Shown: positions 15,305-24,608, counted from the stretch's first letter. The stretch: 39,240 bases of DNA from Gammaproteobacteria bacterium (GCA_026989495.1 JALSJE010000135.1:1-39240), one strand, 5' to 3'. The notes: a model not told the origin generated them from the letters alone. Made by a program: numbers and translations.

Positions 15305-17167
15305 ATGGACGCGGCGCGGCTGTACAACGTGGATCGCTGGGGCGAGGGCTATTTCGCCGTGGGTGCCGGCGGCACGCTCGAGGTGCGCCCGCGCGGGCCG
15401 CGGGGTCCTGCGCTGGAGCTGGCCGCCGTCGCCCGGGCCGCCCGCGAGGCGGGGCTCGGGTGGCCCGTGCTGCTGCGCTTCACCGACATCCTGCGCGACC
15501 GTGTCGCCGCGCTGGTGGCCGCCTTCGACCGGGCGCGGGCCGGCGACGGCTACCGTGGCGGCTACACGGCCGTCTACCCCATCAAGGTCAACCAGCAGCG
15601 CAGCGTGGTCGAGGCCATCGTCGGCGCCGATGCCGGGCGGGTGGGTCTGGAGGCCGGCAGCAAGCCCGAGCTCATGGCCGTGCTGGCGCTGACCCCGCCG
15701 GGCGGGGTCATCGTCTGCAACGGCTACAAGGACCGCGAGTACGTGGAGCTCGCGCTCACCGGCCGGGCGCTGGGCCACCGCATCTACCTGGTCGTCGAGA
15801 AGGCCTCCGAGGTCGCGCTGGTGGTGGAGGCCGCCCGCCGGCTCGGCATCGAGCCGCTGCTCGGCGTGCGCGTGCGGCTCGCCTCCATCGGTGCGGGCCT
15901 GTGGCAGAACACGGGCGGCGAGAAGTCGAAGTTCGGGCTGGCCGCGCGCGAGCTGCCGGGCATGGTGGCGGCCCTGCGCGCGGCGGGGCTGCTCGGGGCG
16001 CTTCGCATGCTGCACTTCCACCTCGGCTCGCAGGTGGCCAACATCCGCGACATCCAGCGCGGCGTGCGCGAGGCGGCGCGCTTCTACGCCGAGCTGCGCC
16101 GGCTCGGGGCGCCGCTCGACACGGTGGACGTGGGCGGGGGCCTGGGCGTGGACTACGAGGGCACGCGCTCGCGCAGCTTCTGCTCCATGAACTACACCCT
16201 CGACGAGTACGCCTTCAACATCGTCCACACCCTGTGGGAGGTGTGCGCCGAGGCGGGGCTGCCCCACCCGGACATCCTGAGCGAGTCCGGCCGGGCGCTG
16301 ACCGCCCACCACGCGGTGCTGGTGACCAACGTCACCGGTGTGGAGCCCGCCCCGCACGAGCCGCCGCCCGACCCCCCCGGCGAGGACGACCCGCTCGTGC
16401 TGCGCGACCTGTGGCAGGCCTGGGAGCGCTTCGAGTCGCGCTCGCCGCTGGAGATCTACCACGAGGCCGTGCACTGGCTCGGTGAGGCCCAGTCCATGTT
16501 CAACCACGGCCTGCTGGACCTCGCCCAGCGCGCCCGCGCCGAGGCCCTCTACCACGCGCTGTGCCGGCGCGTGCGGCGCGCCCTCGATCCCCAGGTGCCG
16601 GCCCACCGCGAGGTGCTGGACGAGCTCAACGAGCGCCTCGCCGACAAGTATTTCTGCAACCTCTCCATCTTCCAGTCCATGCCGGACGTGTGGGCCATCG
16701 GGCAGATCTTCCCCATCGTGCCGCTCGTGCGCCTCGACGAGCCGCCCGCGCGGCGCGCGGTGGTGGTGGACCTCACCTGCGATTCCGACGGGCGCATCGA
16801 CCGCTATGTGGGCCGCGACGGGGTCGAGGCCACCCTCCCCCTGCACCCCGTGCGCCCCGGCGAGACCTACCTGCTGGGGTTCTTCCTGGTGGGGGCCTAC
16901 CAGGAGATCCTCGGCGACATGCACAACCTCTTCGGCGACACCGACTCGGTGAACGTGGTGCTCGACGGCGACGGCTGGCGCCTGGCCGAGCCCCTGCGTG
17001 GCGACACCGTCGACCGCCTTCTGCGCTACGTGCACTTCGACCCCGAGCGCCTGCGCGCGGCCTACGCGGCGAAGCTCGCCTCGGCGGGGCTCCCGCCCGC
17101 GAGGCGGGAGGCGCTCGGCCGCATCCTCGAGGCCGGGCTCGAGGGCTATACCTACCTGGAGGACTGA
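15305..17167 (+). CDS. speA: biosynthetic arginine decarboxylase
   Basis: PLP enzyme that turns arginine into agmatine, the first step toward putrescine. The 620-aa protein keeps the expected landmarks: start around YNVDRWGEGYFAVG, the PLP lysine in YPIKVNQQ (Lys94), the barrel segment HFHLGSQVANI, GGGLGVDYEGT, and the C-terminal TCDSDGRID with the active-site cysteine, plus FFLVGAYQEILGDMHNLFGDT. The protein is slightly shorter than E. coli SpeA. The start is the first ATG after the divergent gap. It lies 15 bases ahead of ynbA, so the lipid genes may be co-transcribed with it. Confidence 0.97.
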   Translation: MDAARLYNVDRWGEGYFAVGAGGTLEVRPRGPRGPALELAAVARAAREAGLGWPVLLRFTDILRDRVAALVAAFDRARAGDGYRGGYTAVYPIKVNQQRSVVEAIVGADAGRVGLEAGSKPELMAVLALTPPGGVIVCNGYKDREYVELALTGRALGHRIYLVVEKASEVALVVEAARRLGIEPLLGVRVRLASIGAGLWQNTGGEKSKFGLAARELPGMVAALRAAGLLGALRMLHFHLGSQVANIRDIQRGVREAARFYAELRRLGAPLDTVDVGGGLGVDYEGTRSRSFCSMNYTLDEYAFNIVHTLWEVCAEAGLPHPDILSESGRALTAHHAVLVTNVTGVEPAPHEPPPDPPGEDDPLVLRDLWQAWERFESRSPLEIYHEAVHWLGEAQSMFNHGLLDLAQRARAEALYHALCRRVRRALDPQVPAHREVLDELNERLADKYFCNLSIFQSMPDVWAIGQIFPIVPLVRLDEPPARRAVVVDLTCDSDGRIDRYVGRDGVEATLPLHPVRPGETYLLGFFLVGAYQEILGDMHNLFGDTDSVNVVLDGDGWRLAEPLRGDTVDRLLRYVHFDPERLRAAYAAKLASAGLPPARREALGRILEAGLEGYTYLED

Positions 17168-17182
17168 GTCGGGCGCGGGGCC

Positions 17183-17791
17183 GTGGCCAGCATCTACCGG
17201 CTCAAGCCACGCTTCCAGTCCCTGCTGCGGCCGCTCGTGCGCCGGCTCGCCGCGGCGGGCTGCACGCCCAACGCGGTGACCTGGGCGGCGACGGCGCTGT
17301 CGGCCGCGGCGGGGGCGGCGATCGCGCTCGCGCCGGGCGCCGCCGGGGCGCTGCTCGCGCTGCCGGCGGTGCTGCTCGCACGCATGGCGCTCAACGCCAT
17401 CGACGGGATGCTCGCGCGCGAGCACGACATGCGCTCGCGCCTCGGGGCCATGCTGAACGAGATCGGTGACGTCGCGAGCGATCTCGCGCTCTACCTCCCG
17501 CTCGCCCTCGTTCCCGGCGTGCCGGCGGTGCCGCTGGTGGCGGCGGTCGCGGCCGGCGTGGTGGCGGAGGTCGCGGGGCTGGCCGCTCCGCTCGCCGGGG
17601 GCTCGCGCCGCTACGACGGTCCCCTCGGCAAGAGCGACCGCGCCTTCGCCTTCGGAACGCTGGGGCTCGCGCTCGGCGCCGGCTGGGGTGGGGCCTGGGT
17701 CGGGCCCTTCCTGTGGACGCTCGCCGCGCTGGGCCTCGCCACCGCGGCGAACCGCGTGCGCGCGGCCCTGCGGGAGGCGGGCGGGCCGTGA
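17183..17791 (+). CDS. ynbA: CDP-alcohol phosphatidyltransferase, YnbA-like
   Basis: Integral membrane enzyme of phospholipid head-group transfer; the alcohol substrate is unknown. The 202-aa product has about six membrane segments and the family motif at 71-96: NAIDGMLAR, then after eight residues G88, N92 and D96. Two aspartates of the classical D-xx-DG-xx-AR-x8-G-x3-D-x3-D pattern are asparagines (Asn71 and Asn92). To my knowledge the same substitutions occur in E. coli YnbA, and the beginning (IYRLKPRFQSLLRP) and the end (GKSDRA) also recall that protein, so they mark a subfamily rather than decay. It overlaps the CDP-diglyceride synthase gene by four bases, as expected for ynbA-ynbB. Confidence 0.88.
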   Translation: MASIYRLKPRFQSLLRPLVRRLAAAGCTPNAVTWAATALSAAAGAAIALAPGAAGALLALPAVLLARMALNAIDGMLAREHDMRSRLGAMLNEIGDVASDLALYLPLALVPGVPAVPLVAAVAAGVVAEVAGLAAPLAGGSRRYDGPLGKSDRAFAFGTLGLALGAGWGGAWVGPFLWTLAALGLATAANRVRAALREAGGP

Positions 17792-18732
17792 GCCTGTTGC
17801 CCGCGCATCTCGCGCCCGCGGCGGCGGGAGTCATTGCCGGGGTGCTGGCCCTGCTCGCCGCGGCCACGATGGTGGCGCGGCTTCGCCTGCGGCGCGATCC
17901 CGAAGGCGCGCGCGAGCTGTGGCTGCGGGTGCGATCGTGGTGGGTGATGGTCGCCGTCTTCGCCGGGGCGGTGCTCCTCGGGACGGGCGCCTCCATCGTC
18001 TTCCTCGCCTTCGTGAGCTACCTCGCCCTCAAGGAGTACCTCTCGCTCATCCCCACGCGCCGGGCCGACCGCCGCGTGCTCTTCTGGGCCTATCTCGCCA
18101 TCCCCGTCCAGTACCTGTGGGTGGCGCAGGCCTGGTACGGGATGTTCATCATCTTCGTGCCGGTCTACATGTTCCTCCTGCTGCCCCTGCGGATGGTGCT
18201 CGCCGGCGAGACGGCGGGCTTCCTGCGCGCGGCGGGGACCCTGCATTGGGGTCTGATGAGCACCGTCTTCGCCCTCAGCCACACGGCCTACCTGCTCGCG
18301 CTGCCGCCCGAGGCCAACCCCGCCGGCGGTCGCGCGGGGCTGCTCCTCTACCTCGTGCTGCTCACCGAGCTCAACGACGTGGCCCAGTACGTCTGGGGCC
18401 GGCTGCTGGGGCGCCGGCCCGTGGTGCCGAAGGTGAGCCCGCGCAAGACGGTGGAGGGGCTGGCCGGCGGGATGCTCACCACGACGGCCCTGGCGCTGGC
18501 GCTCGCGCCGTTGCTCACGCCGCTCACCCCGCTCGAGGCCCTCGGCGCCGGGCTGCTCGTGGGGCTCGGGGGCTTCGCGGGCGATGTCACGCTCTCGGCC
18601 GTCAAGCGCGACATCGGCGTCAAGGACAGCGGCACCCTCATCCCGGGCCACGGCGGCATCCTCGACCGCATCGACAGCCTCACCTATACCGCGCCCCTCT
18701 TCTTCCACTACGTCTTCTACCTGCACTACTAG
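17788..18732 (+). CDS. ynbB: phosphatidate cytidylyltransferase (CDP-diglyceride synthase), YnbB-like
   Basis: Makes CDP-diacylglycerol from phosphatidic acid and CTP in the inner membrane. The 314-aa product has eight or so hydrophobic segments and a clear C-terminal family signature, beginning SAVKRDIGVKDSG and followed by IPGHGGILDRIDS; SPRKTVEG upstream is another conserved block. The GTG start at 17788 overlaps the ynbA stop (GTGA). The pair with ynbA can supply and use CDP-diglyceride together. Housekeeping cdsA/pgsA/pssA genes are expected elsewhere, so this looks like a dedicated pathway. Confidence 0.92.
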   Translation: MSLLPAHLAPAAAGVIAGVLALLAAATMVARLRLRRDPEGARELWLRVRSWWVMVAVFAGAVLLGTGASIVFLAFVSYLALKEYLSLIPTRRADRRVLFWAYLAIPVQYLWVAQAWYGMFIIFVPVYMFLLLPLRMVLAGETAGFLRAAGTLHWGLMSTVFALSHTAYLLALPPEANPAGGRAGLLLYLVLLTELNDVAQYVWGRLLGRRPVVPKVSPRKTVEGLAGGMLTTTALALALAPLLTPLTPLEALGAGLLVGLGGFAGDVTLSAVKRDIGVKDSGTLIPGHGGILDRIDSLTYTAPLFFHYVFYLHY

Positions 18733-18738
18733 AGGGCC

Positions 18739-19383
18739 GTGAAGCGCCGCCTGCTCCAGACCCTCTTTTTCGCCCTGCTGGTGCGGCCGCTGGTGCTCGT
18801 GGCGCTGGGGCTCCACGTGCGCGGGCGCGAGCGCCTGCCGCGGCGCGGTCCCGCGGTCATCGTCGCCAACCACAACAGCCACCTTGACACGCTCATCCTC
18901 ATGAGCCTCTACCCCCTGCGCGAGCTGGCCCGGGTGCGGCCGGTGGCCGCGGCCGACTACTTCCTGCGCCGGCGCTGGCTCGCCTGGGCGGCGCTCACGC
19001 TCATCGGCATCGTGCCGGTGCGGCGCGGGGCCGCGCGCGGCGAGGACCCGCTGGCGGGCGCGGCCGCGGCGCTCGAGCGCGGCGACATCCTCATCCTCTA
19101 TCCCGAGGGCACGCGGGGCGAGCCCGAGCGGCTGGCGCGTTTCAAGGGCGGCGTGGCGCGGCTGGCCGAGCGCTTCCCGCAGGTGCCCTTCCATCCGGTC
19201 TACATCCACGGCGCGGGCAAGGCCCTGCCCAAGGGCGAGGCGCTGCTCGTGCCCTTCTTCTGCGACGTGCTGGTCGATGAGGTGCCGCTGCGCTGGAGCG
19301 GCTCCCGCCGCGGCTTCCTCGAGGCGCTCGAGGCGCGCATGCGCGTGCTGGCCGACTCGGGAGGCTTCCCGCCGTGGGAATGA
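18739..19383 (+). CDS. 1-acyl-glycerol-3-phosphate acyltransferase family protein (PlsC-like)
   Basis: Acyltransferase acting on a lysophospholipid-type acceptor at the inner membrane. The 214-aa product has a hydrophobic N-terminus (about 8-24), the catalytic NHNSHLD (His45, Asp50), and the substrate-binding YPEGTRGEPERL at 121-132. Length is that of compact PlsC proteins. It starts with GTG six bases after ynbB and its 3' end overlaps the next gene, so the group forms one transcription unit. E. coli ynbC, in the same position, is an unrelated hydrolase/methyltransferase fusion, so the third gene differs. Confidence 0.92.
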   Translation: MKRRLLQTLFFALLVRPLVLVALGLHVRGRERLPRRGPAVIVANHNSHLDTLILMSLYPLRELARVRPVAAADYFLRRRWLAWAALTLIGIVPVRRGAARGEDPLAGAAAALERGDILILYPEGTRGEPERLARFKGGVARLAERFPQVPFHPVYIHGAGKALPKGEALLVPFFCDVLVDEVPLRWSGSRRGFLEALEARMRVLADSGGFPPWE

Positions 19384-19919
19384 TCCGGCCGCGGACGGCG
19401 GAGGCGGTGGCCGCCCTCTGGGGGCTCGCCGAGGCCACGCTCTTCTTCGTCGTGCCGGACGTGTGGCTGTCGCTGGTGGCGGCCGCATCGCGGCGGCGGG
19501 CCCTGCGCGCCTGCCTGTGGGCGGCCGCCGGGGCGCTGGCCGGGGGGCTTGCCATGCATGCCTGGGGCGCGGCGGACCCGGCCTGGGCGCTCGCCGCGGT
19601 CGAGCGCGTGCCGGCGGTCTCGTCCGCGATGGTCGAGCGCGTCGCGGCGCAGCTCGGCGAGCATGGCCTGTGGGCGCTGTTCGTCGGCCCCTGGACCGGC
19701 ACGCCCTACAAGCTCTACGCCGTCCAGGCCGGCGCCCTGGGCGTGCCGGCCTGGCAGTTCGCGCTGGCGAGCGTGCCGGCGCGGCTCGCGCGCTTCCTCG
19801 TGCTAAGCTGGATGCTCGGGAGGCTTGCCGGGCGGCTGCCCGCGCGCTGGCGCGCGCCGGCGCTGCTTGCTGGTTGGGCCGTCTTCTACGCCGGGTTCTT
19901 CGCCCTGATGCCCGGCTGA
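19380..19919 (+). CDS. VTT/DedA-like small membrane protein
   Basis: Membrane protein of about 179 aa with four or five hydrophobic segments. The central part [32 protein letters not shown] recalls the re-entrant region of DedA/VTT proteins (G-x-F-x-P/R-x-G-x-PY pattern), although the typical Arg of F-x-G-R-F is replaced by Pro-Trp. I therefore place it as a distant VTT-like protein; a specific role in lipid handling is suggested by the neighbours only. The ATG at 19380 overlaps the acyltransferase stop; a GTG at 19374 is an alternative. Confidence 0.7.
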   Translation: MIRPRTAEAVAALWGLAEATLFFVVPDVWLSLVAAASRRRALRACLWAAAGALAGGLAMHAWGAADPAWALAAVERVPAVSSAMVERVAAQLGEHGLWALFVGPWTGTPYKLYAVQAGALGVPAWQFALASVPARLARFLVLSWMLGRLAGRLPARWRAPALLAGWAVFYAGFFALMPG

Positions 19920-19939
19920 GGCCGCGGGGAGGAGACACG

Positions 19940-20218
19940 ATGTCCGAGATCCGCATCGAGCGCGACCCGCCGCGGGAGCGCCTCGAGGCCCTGGGGGTGG
20001 AGGGCTGGCCCATCTGGACCTGCGCGCCCTCCACCTTCCCCTGGACCTACGACGCCGAGGAGACCTGCTACCTGCTGGAGGGCGAGGTGGTGGTCACGCC
20101 GGACGGGGGCGAGCCGGTCACCATCCGCGCGGGCGACCTGGTCACCTTCCCCAAGGGGCTCTCATGCACCTGGGAGGTGCGCCGCGCCGTGCGCAAGCAC
20201 TACCGCTTCGGCGAGTGA
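19940..20218 (+). CDS. cupin domain protein (DUF861/EutQ-like)
   Basis: A one-domain cupin of 92 aa. The strand pattern fits: [28 protein letters not shown], then [19 protein letters not shown] and the final [10 protein letters not shown]. This is the short DUF861 type with Tyr, Glu and Cys in the first motif instead of the two His of metal-rich cupins, so metal binding is uncertain. Its function is unknown. GGGGAGGAGA stands ahead of the ATG. The stop codon overlaps the start of the downstream PIN-domain gene (GTGA). Confidence 0.88.
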   Translation: MSEIRIERDPPRERLEALGVEGWPIWTCAPSTFPWTYDAEETCYLLEGEVVVTPDGGEPVTIRAGDLVTFPKGLSCTWEVRRAVRKHYRFGE

Positions 20219-20814
20219 GCGTCGTGCCGGACCGCTTCGTCCTCGACACCAGCGTCTTCACCAACCCCGAGGTCTCCGGACAGTTCGACGCCGAGCCGCT
20301 GGAGGCGATCCGTGTCTTCCTGGGGCTCGCCGCGCGCACGCGCGCCGAGTTCTACATGCCCACCTCCGTCTACGAGGAGCTGCAGCGCATGCGCGAGCTG
20401 GACGCGCTCGCCGGCGATTTCGAGACGGTGGTGCGCATCCGCTCGCCGCGCAAGGCGGGGCTGACGCTGCCGGGCGAGATCCTCTACGAGTTCATCGAGG
20501 AGGTGCGCCGGCGCATCGACAAGGGGCTGCGCGTGGCCGAGGAGGCGGCCCGGCGCGCGGCCCAGGCGCCGGAGGGCGCCGACGTGGGCCGGCTCATCAA
20601 CCACCTGCGTGAGCGCTACCGCGAGGCCCTGCGCCAGGGCATCCTCGACAGCAAGGAGGACGCCGATGTGCTGCTGCTCGCCTACGAGCTCGACGGTGTG
20701 CTGGTCTCGGGCGACGAGGGCCTGCGCAAGTGGGCCGACAAGGTGGGCGTGCGCATCGTCAACGCCCGCCACCTGCGGCGCATCCTCGAGAATCTGGTAA
20801 CGGGCGGCGAGTAG
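20215..20814 (+). CDS. RNA ligase partner protein (PIN-domain family)
   Basis: A PIN-fold protein of the family annotated as RNA ligase partner, which in archaea and some bacteria accompanies an Rnl3-type RNA ligase. The 199-aa product begins with [14 protein letters not shown] (Asp11, first acidic residue of the PIN site) and holds MPTSVYEEL, then [17 protein letters not shown], and [21 protein letters not shown] with the later acidic residues. It may be a nuclease. Starts: GTG at 20215 in a GTGA overlap with the cupin gene, or GTG at 20224. No RNA ligase gene lies in the window, and the next gene is argH on the other strand. Confidence 0.85.
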   Translation: MSVVPDRFVLDTSVFTNPEVSGQFDAEPLEAIRVFLGLAARTRAEFYMPTSVYEELQRMRELDALAGDFETVVRIRSPRKAGLTLPGEILYEFIEEVRRRIDKGLRVAEEAARRAAQAPEGADVGRLINHLRERYREALRQGILDSKEDADVLLLAYELDGVLVSGDEGLRKWADKVGVRIVNARHLRRILENLVTGGE

Positions 20815-20821
20815 CATGACA

Positions 20822-20846
20822 GGGGGGGGCGCAGAGCGCCCTCTCT
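20822..20846. terminator. GC-rich hairpin between convergent genes
   Basis: Between the PIN gene (plus) and argH (minus), GGGCGC (20827-20832) pairs with GCGCCC (20836-20841) around an AGA loop, and the stem can extend through G-T and G-C pairs to 20822/20846. No T-run follows, so it is only a weak candidate for a bidirectional terminator. Confidence 0.4.
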
Positions 20847-20856
20847 CCCCGCCACT

Positions 20857-22278
20857 TCAGGCTTGCTGCCCGCCACGCCCCTCCAGCAGCCGCGCGCGTG
20901 CGCGGCGCACGGCCGCGCGCACCTGGCGCGGGGCGGTGCCGCCGAGGTGGTCGCGCGCGGCCACCGAGCCCTCCAGCGTGAGCACCTCGTAGACGTCGGC
21001 CTCGATGCGGTCGCAGAAGCCGCGCAGCGTCTCCAGCGGCAGCTCGGCCAGGTCGCAGCCGCGCTCGACGCAGTGGCGTACGGCGCGGCCCACCACCTCG
21101 TGCGCGTCGCGGAAGGGCACCCCCTTGCGTACCAGGTAGTCGGCGAGGTCCGTGGCGGTGGCGAAGCCCTGGCGCGCGGCCGCGCGCATGCGCTCGCGGT
21201 CGAGCTCGAGGTGCGGGAGCATGTCGGCGAAGGCGCGCACGCAGTCGAGGGCGGTGTCGGCCGCGTCGAAGAGCGGCTCCTTGTCCTCCTGGTTGTCCTT
21301 GTTGTAGGCCAGCGGCTGCGCCTTCATGAGCGTGAGCAGGGCCTGCAGGTGACCGAAGACGCGCCCCGCCTTGCCGCGCACCAGCTCGGGCACGTCCGGG
21401 TTCTTCTTCTGCGGCATGATGGAGGAGCCCGTGCAGAAGCGGTCCGGCAGCGCCACGAAGCCGAACTGGGCCGAGGACCACAGCACCAGCTCCTCGGCCA
21501 TGCGCGAAAGATGCATCATGAGCGTGGCGGCGCAGGCGGTGAACTCGATGGCGAAGTCGCGGTCGCTGACGGCGTCCAGCGAGTTCTCCGCCACGGCCTC
21601 GAAGCCGAGCTGCTCGGCCACCCAGGCGCGGTCGATGGGGAAGCTGGTGCCGGCGAGCGCCGCCGCCCCCAGCGGCAGCACGTTCACGCGGCGGCGGCAG
21701 TCGGCCAGCCGCGCGCGGTCGCGCTCGAGCATCTCGAACCAGGCGAGCATGTGGTGGCCGAAGGTGACGGGCTGGGCCACCTGCAGGTGGGTGAAGCCCG
21801 GCATCACGGTCTCGGCCTCGCGCTCGGCGAGATCCGCCAGCACGCCCTGCAGGCGCACGATCTCGGCGCGCAGGGCGTCGATGGCCTCGCGCAGCCACAG
21901 GCGCACGTCGGTCGCCACCTGGTCGTTGCGCGAGCGGCCCGTGTGCAGCTTCTTGCCCGCCTCGCCGATGCGCTCGGTGAGCCGCGCCTCGATGTTCATG
22001 TGCACGTCCTCGAGGGCCTCGGACCACTCGAAGCGTCCGGCCTCGATGTCGGCGCGGATCGCCTCCAGCCCCCGGACGATGGCCTCGGCCTCCCCGGCCG
22101 TGAGCACGCCCGCGCGCGCCAGCATGCGCGCATGCGCGATGGAGCCGGCGATGTCGTGGCGCCAGAGGCGGCGGTCGAAGCCCACCGAGGCGGTGAAACG
22201 CTCGACAAAGGCGTCGGTGGCCTCGGCGAAGCGCCCGCCCCAGGGCTTGCGCTGGCTGTGCTGCTCGTCGTCGGCCAT
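20857..22278 (-). CDS. argH: argininosuccinate lyase
   Basis: Last step of arginine synthesis: splits argininosuccinate into arginine and fumarate. The 473-aa protein has KPWGGRF near the start, the substrate-binding block [19 protein letters not shown], the catalytic serine loop [16 protein letters not shown] and the segment [23 protein letters not shown]. Length is normal. The ATG at 22278 sits right before the first conserved block. Transcription may start from the AT-richer patch near 22447-22452 (TATACT on the minus strand), but that lies 170 bases away. It lies within reach of speA, which uses arginine, but no shared operon is visible. Confidence 0.97.
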   Translation of the reverse strand: MADDEQHSQRKPWGGRFAEATDAFVERFTASVGFDRRLWRHDIAGSIAHARMLARAGVLTAGEAEAIVRGLEAIRADIEAGRFEWSEALEDVHMNIEARLTERIGEAGKKLHTGRSRNDQVATDVRLWLREAIDALRAEIVRLQGVLADLAEREAETVMPGFTHLQVAQPVTFGHHMLAWFEMLERDRARLADCRRRVNVLPLGAAALAGTSFPIDRAWVAEQLGFEAVAENSLDAVSDRDFAIEFTACAATLMMHLSRMAEELVLWSSAQFGFVALPDRFCTGSSIMPQKKNPDVPELVRGKAGRVFGHLQALLTLMKAQPLAYNKDNQEDKEPLFDAADTALDCVRAFADMLPHLELDRERMRAAARQGFATATDLADYLVRKGVPFRDAHEVVGRAVRHCVERGCDLAELPLETLRGFCDRIEADVYEVLTLEGSVAARDHLGGTAPRQVRAAVRRARARLLEGRGGQQA

Positions 22279-22952
22279 GGCGTGCTCCCCCGCCGGCGGG
22301 AGGCGCGGACACGGGCGCGCGAAGCGCGTGGTAGCGGGAAGCGCCGCAGCGCACGCAGACGGCGGCGCAGAACCCGTCCCCTGCCCCCGACCCTCCCCAC
22401 CCGGGGGCGGAGCCCCGGCACGGCGGGCGGTGCGGAAGACGGGCGGAGTATAAGGGAAAGCGCCGCGCACGCGCAGCGTGATGGGCGTGCTTCCCAGATT
22501 TCCGGATGAGCCGTCGAAGGGGTGGCGGGTGGGCGTACGGAGCCGCCGGTGCTGGGCCTGCGAGGCGGTGGTGAGCTTGTCGTCGTGTCGGGGAAGGGGC
22601 TTGCAGGCCTTGATGCGGCCTTTCCCGAGGGCGATGGGCCGCAGCGGAGGCAAGCCGCCCTGGGCCGTGTGCCCATCGTCCTGGCCGCAAGGGCAGCACG
22701 CGGCGGGAGGCGCTATTCGAGCTGGCAGACGGCGTGGCAGAGCCGGTCGAGGCGGAAGGCGCTCTTGGGGAAGTCCGGCCGCCAGCGGCGCCCGCCGAGC
22801 CGGGGTGCCGCTGTGGTGGCGATGGCTGGCGGCCGTGCCGGAGGGCACGGCGTCGCCGCCTGCGGGCGCGCGCCGACGGGCCGCGACTGACGGATCCGCC
22901 GCCCCGTGCCCGCGGCGCCGCTTCCCGTGGCTGGGCGCTTCGCGCCCCCGTG
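22279..22952. other. 674-base gap between argH and ubiD with inverted repeats
   Basis: No gene is supported here. Open frames exist on both strands (for example 22522-22890 plus) but none has a recognisable domain or ribosome binding site. The gap is bordered by an inverted pair of about 26 bases (22302-22327 and 22935-22960), the second reaching the ubiD stop codon. A hairpin of CCGGGG / CCCCGG type lies near 22412-22431. The interior 22450-22880 may be a decayed gene, but I could not name it. Confidence 0.5.
22302..22327 (+). repeat. inverted dispersed repeat, argH side
   Basis: GGCGC, GACACGGG and GCGCGAAGCGC in order, with two single-base differences from the reverse complement of 22935-22960. 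The first 20 bases are identical to the motif in the pyrD 5' end (1101-1120, opposite strand). The end contains a small GCGC-GAA-GCGC hairpin. Confidence 0.6.
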
Positions 22953-22960
22953 TCAGCGCC
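22935..22960 (-). repeat. inverted dispersed repeat, ubiD side
   Basis: Reverse-complement partner of 22302-22327 with two mismatches. It spans the ubiD stop codon (22953-22955), so the last residues of UbiD are encoded by, or were adjusted by, the repeat. A related copy occurs at 33362-33388. Confidence 0.6.
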
Positions 22961-24470
22961 GCCCGGGCAGGGGGATGGCGAGCGCCTCCCACATGGCGTC
23001 CACACGGCGCCTGACGTCCTCGCTCATGACGATGGGCCGGCCCCAGGTGCGGCGGGTCTCGCCCGGGAGCTTGTTCGTGGCGTCGATGCCCATCTTGGCC
23101 CCGAGGCCGCTCTCGGGGGAGGCGAAGTCGAGGTAGTCGATGGGCGTGCCCTCGACGATGACGGTGTCGCGCGCGGGGTCGCAGCGGGTGACGAGCGCCC
23201 AGATGACGTCGCGCCAGTCGCGCACGTCGATGTCGTCGTCGGTGACGATGACGAGCTTGGTGTACATGAACTGCCGCAGGAAGCCCCAGACGCCCATCAT
23301 GATGCGCCGCGCGTGCCCCGGATAGGCCTTGCGGATGCTCACCACCGCGAGCCGGTAGGAGCAGCCCTCGGGCGGGAGGTAGAAGTCCACGATCTCCGGG
23401 AACTGGCGCTGGAGGATGGGCACGAAGACCTCGTTCAGCGCCATGCCGAGGATGGCGGGCTCGTCCGGGGGCCGGCCGGTGTAGGTCGAGTGGTAGATGG
23501 GCGCGTCGCGGTGGGTGATGCGCTCGATGGTGAGCACGGGGAAGGTCTCGACCTCGTTGTAGTAGCCGGTGTGGTCGCCGAAGGGCCCTTCCGGGGCCTC
23601 GTCGCCCGGGTGGATGCGGCCCTCGAGGACGATCTCGGCCGTGGCCGGCACCAGCAGGTCGGAGCCGATGCAGCGCACGAGCTCGGTGCGCGCCCCGCGC
23701 AGCAGCCCGGCGAAGGCGTGCTCGGAGAGCGTGTCCGGGATGGGCGTGACGGCGGCGAGCGTGGTGGCCGGGTCGCAGCCGATGGCCACCGCCACCGGGA
23801 AGGGCTCGCCGGGGCGGGCCCGCTGCCAGGCGCGGAAGTCCTGGGCGCCGCCGCGGTGGGCGAGCCAGCGCATGATGACGCGGTCGGGGCCGATCACCTG
23901 CTGGCGGTAGATGCCCATGTTCTGGCGCCCGCCCCCGGGCCCGCGGGTGATCACCAGGCCCCAGGTGATGAGGGGCCCGGCGTCGGCGGGCCAGCAGGTC
24001 TGGATGGGCCAGCGGCCGAGGTCCACCGCATCGCCCTCGAGCACATGCGCCTGGCAGGGGGCGCGGCGCACCGTGCGCGGGGCCATGTCCAGGATCTTGC
24101 GGAAGATGGGGAGCTTGCCCCAGGCGTCGCGCAGGCCCCTGGGCGGCTCGGGCTCGCGCAGGAAGGCCAGCAGCCTTCCGACCTCGCGCAGCGCCTCGAC
24201 GGAGTCGGCACCCATGGCGCGGGCGACGCGCCCGACCGTGCCGAAGAGATTCCCGAGCACGGGGACCGAATGCCCCTTGGGGCGCTCGAAGAGCAGCGCC
24301 GGGCCCCCGGCGCGCAGGGTGCGGTCGCAGACCTCGGTCATCTCGAGGCGGGGGTCCACCTCGGCCTGGATGCGGTGCAGCTCGCCGCGGGCCTCGAGAT
24401 CGGCGAGGAAGCCGCGCAGGTCGCGGTAGCGCACCGCGGGGGTGAAGGGATCGGGCAGGGGCTCGCTCAC
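22953..24470 (-). CDS. ubiD: 3-octaprenyl-4-hydroxybenzoate carboxy-lyase (UbiD)
   Basis: Prenylated-FMN-dependent decarboxylase of ubiquinone synthesis. The 505-aa product matches the family: [17 protein letters not shown] at the start, [39 protein letters not shown], the glutamate-bearing [12 protein letters not shown], and the C-terminal [18 protein letters not shown] UbiX-type prenyltransferase must supply the cofactor from elsewhere. I chose the GTG at 24470 by homology; another in-frame GTG at 24488 would add six residues but lies very close to the predicted transcription start. The 3' end overlaps a dispersed repeat. Confidence 0.96.
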   Translation of the reverse strand: MSEPLPDPFTPAVRYRDLRGFLADLEARGELHRIQAEVDPRLEMTEVCDRTLRAGGPALLFERPKGHSVPVLGNLFGTVGRVARAMGADSVEALREVGRLLAFLREPEPPRGLRDAWGKLPIFRKILDMAPRTVRRAPCQAHVLEGDAVDLGRWPIQTCWPADAGPLITWGLVITRGPGGGRQNMGIYRQQVIGPDRVIMRWLAHRGGAQDFRAWQRARPGEPFPVAVAIGCDPATTLAAVTPIPDTLSEHAFAGLLRGARTELVRCIGSDLLVPATAEIVLEGRIHPGDEAPEGPFGDHTGYYNEVETFPVLTIERITHRDAPIYHSTYTGRPPDEPAILGMALNEVFVPILQRQFPEIVDFYLPPEGCSYRLAVVSIRKAYPGHARRIMMGVWGFLRQFMYTKLVIVTDDDIDVRDWRDVIWALVTRCDPARDTVIVEGTPIDYLDFASPESGLGAKMGIDATNKLPGETRRTWGRPIVMSEDVRRRVDAMWEALAIPLPGRR

Positions 24471-24500
24471 GCCGCAGGCCTCGTCCACGGTGGAGGTGCG

Positions 24501-24506
24501 ATTATA
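24501..24506 (-). promoter_or_regulatory. consensus -10 box of ubiD
   Basis: A perfect TATAAT on the minus strand, 31 bases before the ubiD GTG start, in a locally AT-richer stretch. Transcription would begin near 24494, giving a leader of about 24 bases. The -35 region is not recognisable at 17 bases (it reads GAACAG). Confidence 0.45.
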
Positions 24507-24608
24507 GAAGGCTCTCTCTTCTGCTGTTCTCGTGGGCTGCCCTGCCCTGTCAGGGCTGTTTCCCATGACCCTTTCGGTTCGTGGGCGCAGGTGGAGGCAG
24601 GGCGGGCC

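Noticed and set aside
14264-17425. Very long minus-strand open frame running across speA and through speE
   Set aside because: Only the speE part (14264-15130) has homology; the rest is the antisense of speA, open because of high GC content.
17183-17791. Inactive CDP-alcohol transferase because of Asp-to-Asn changes
   Set aside because: The same residues appear in the YnbA subfamily as I recall it, so it is a subfamily trait rather than decay of this gene.
22450-22890. Possible structured RNA (RNase P-like) or IS remnant in the argH-ubiD gap
   Set aside because: A GGGGAAGTCCGG-like stretch resembles part of RNase P RNA, but other conserved blocks are missing; frames on both strands match no transposase I know.
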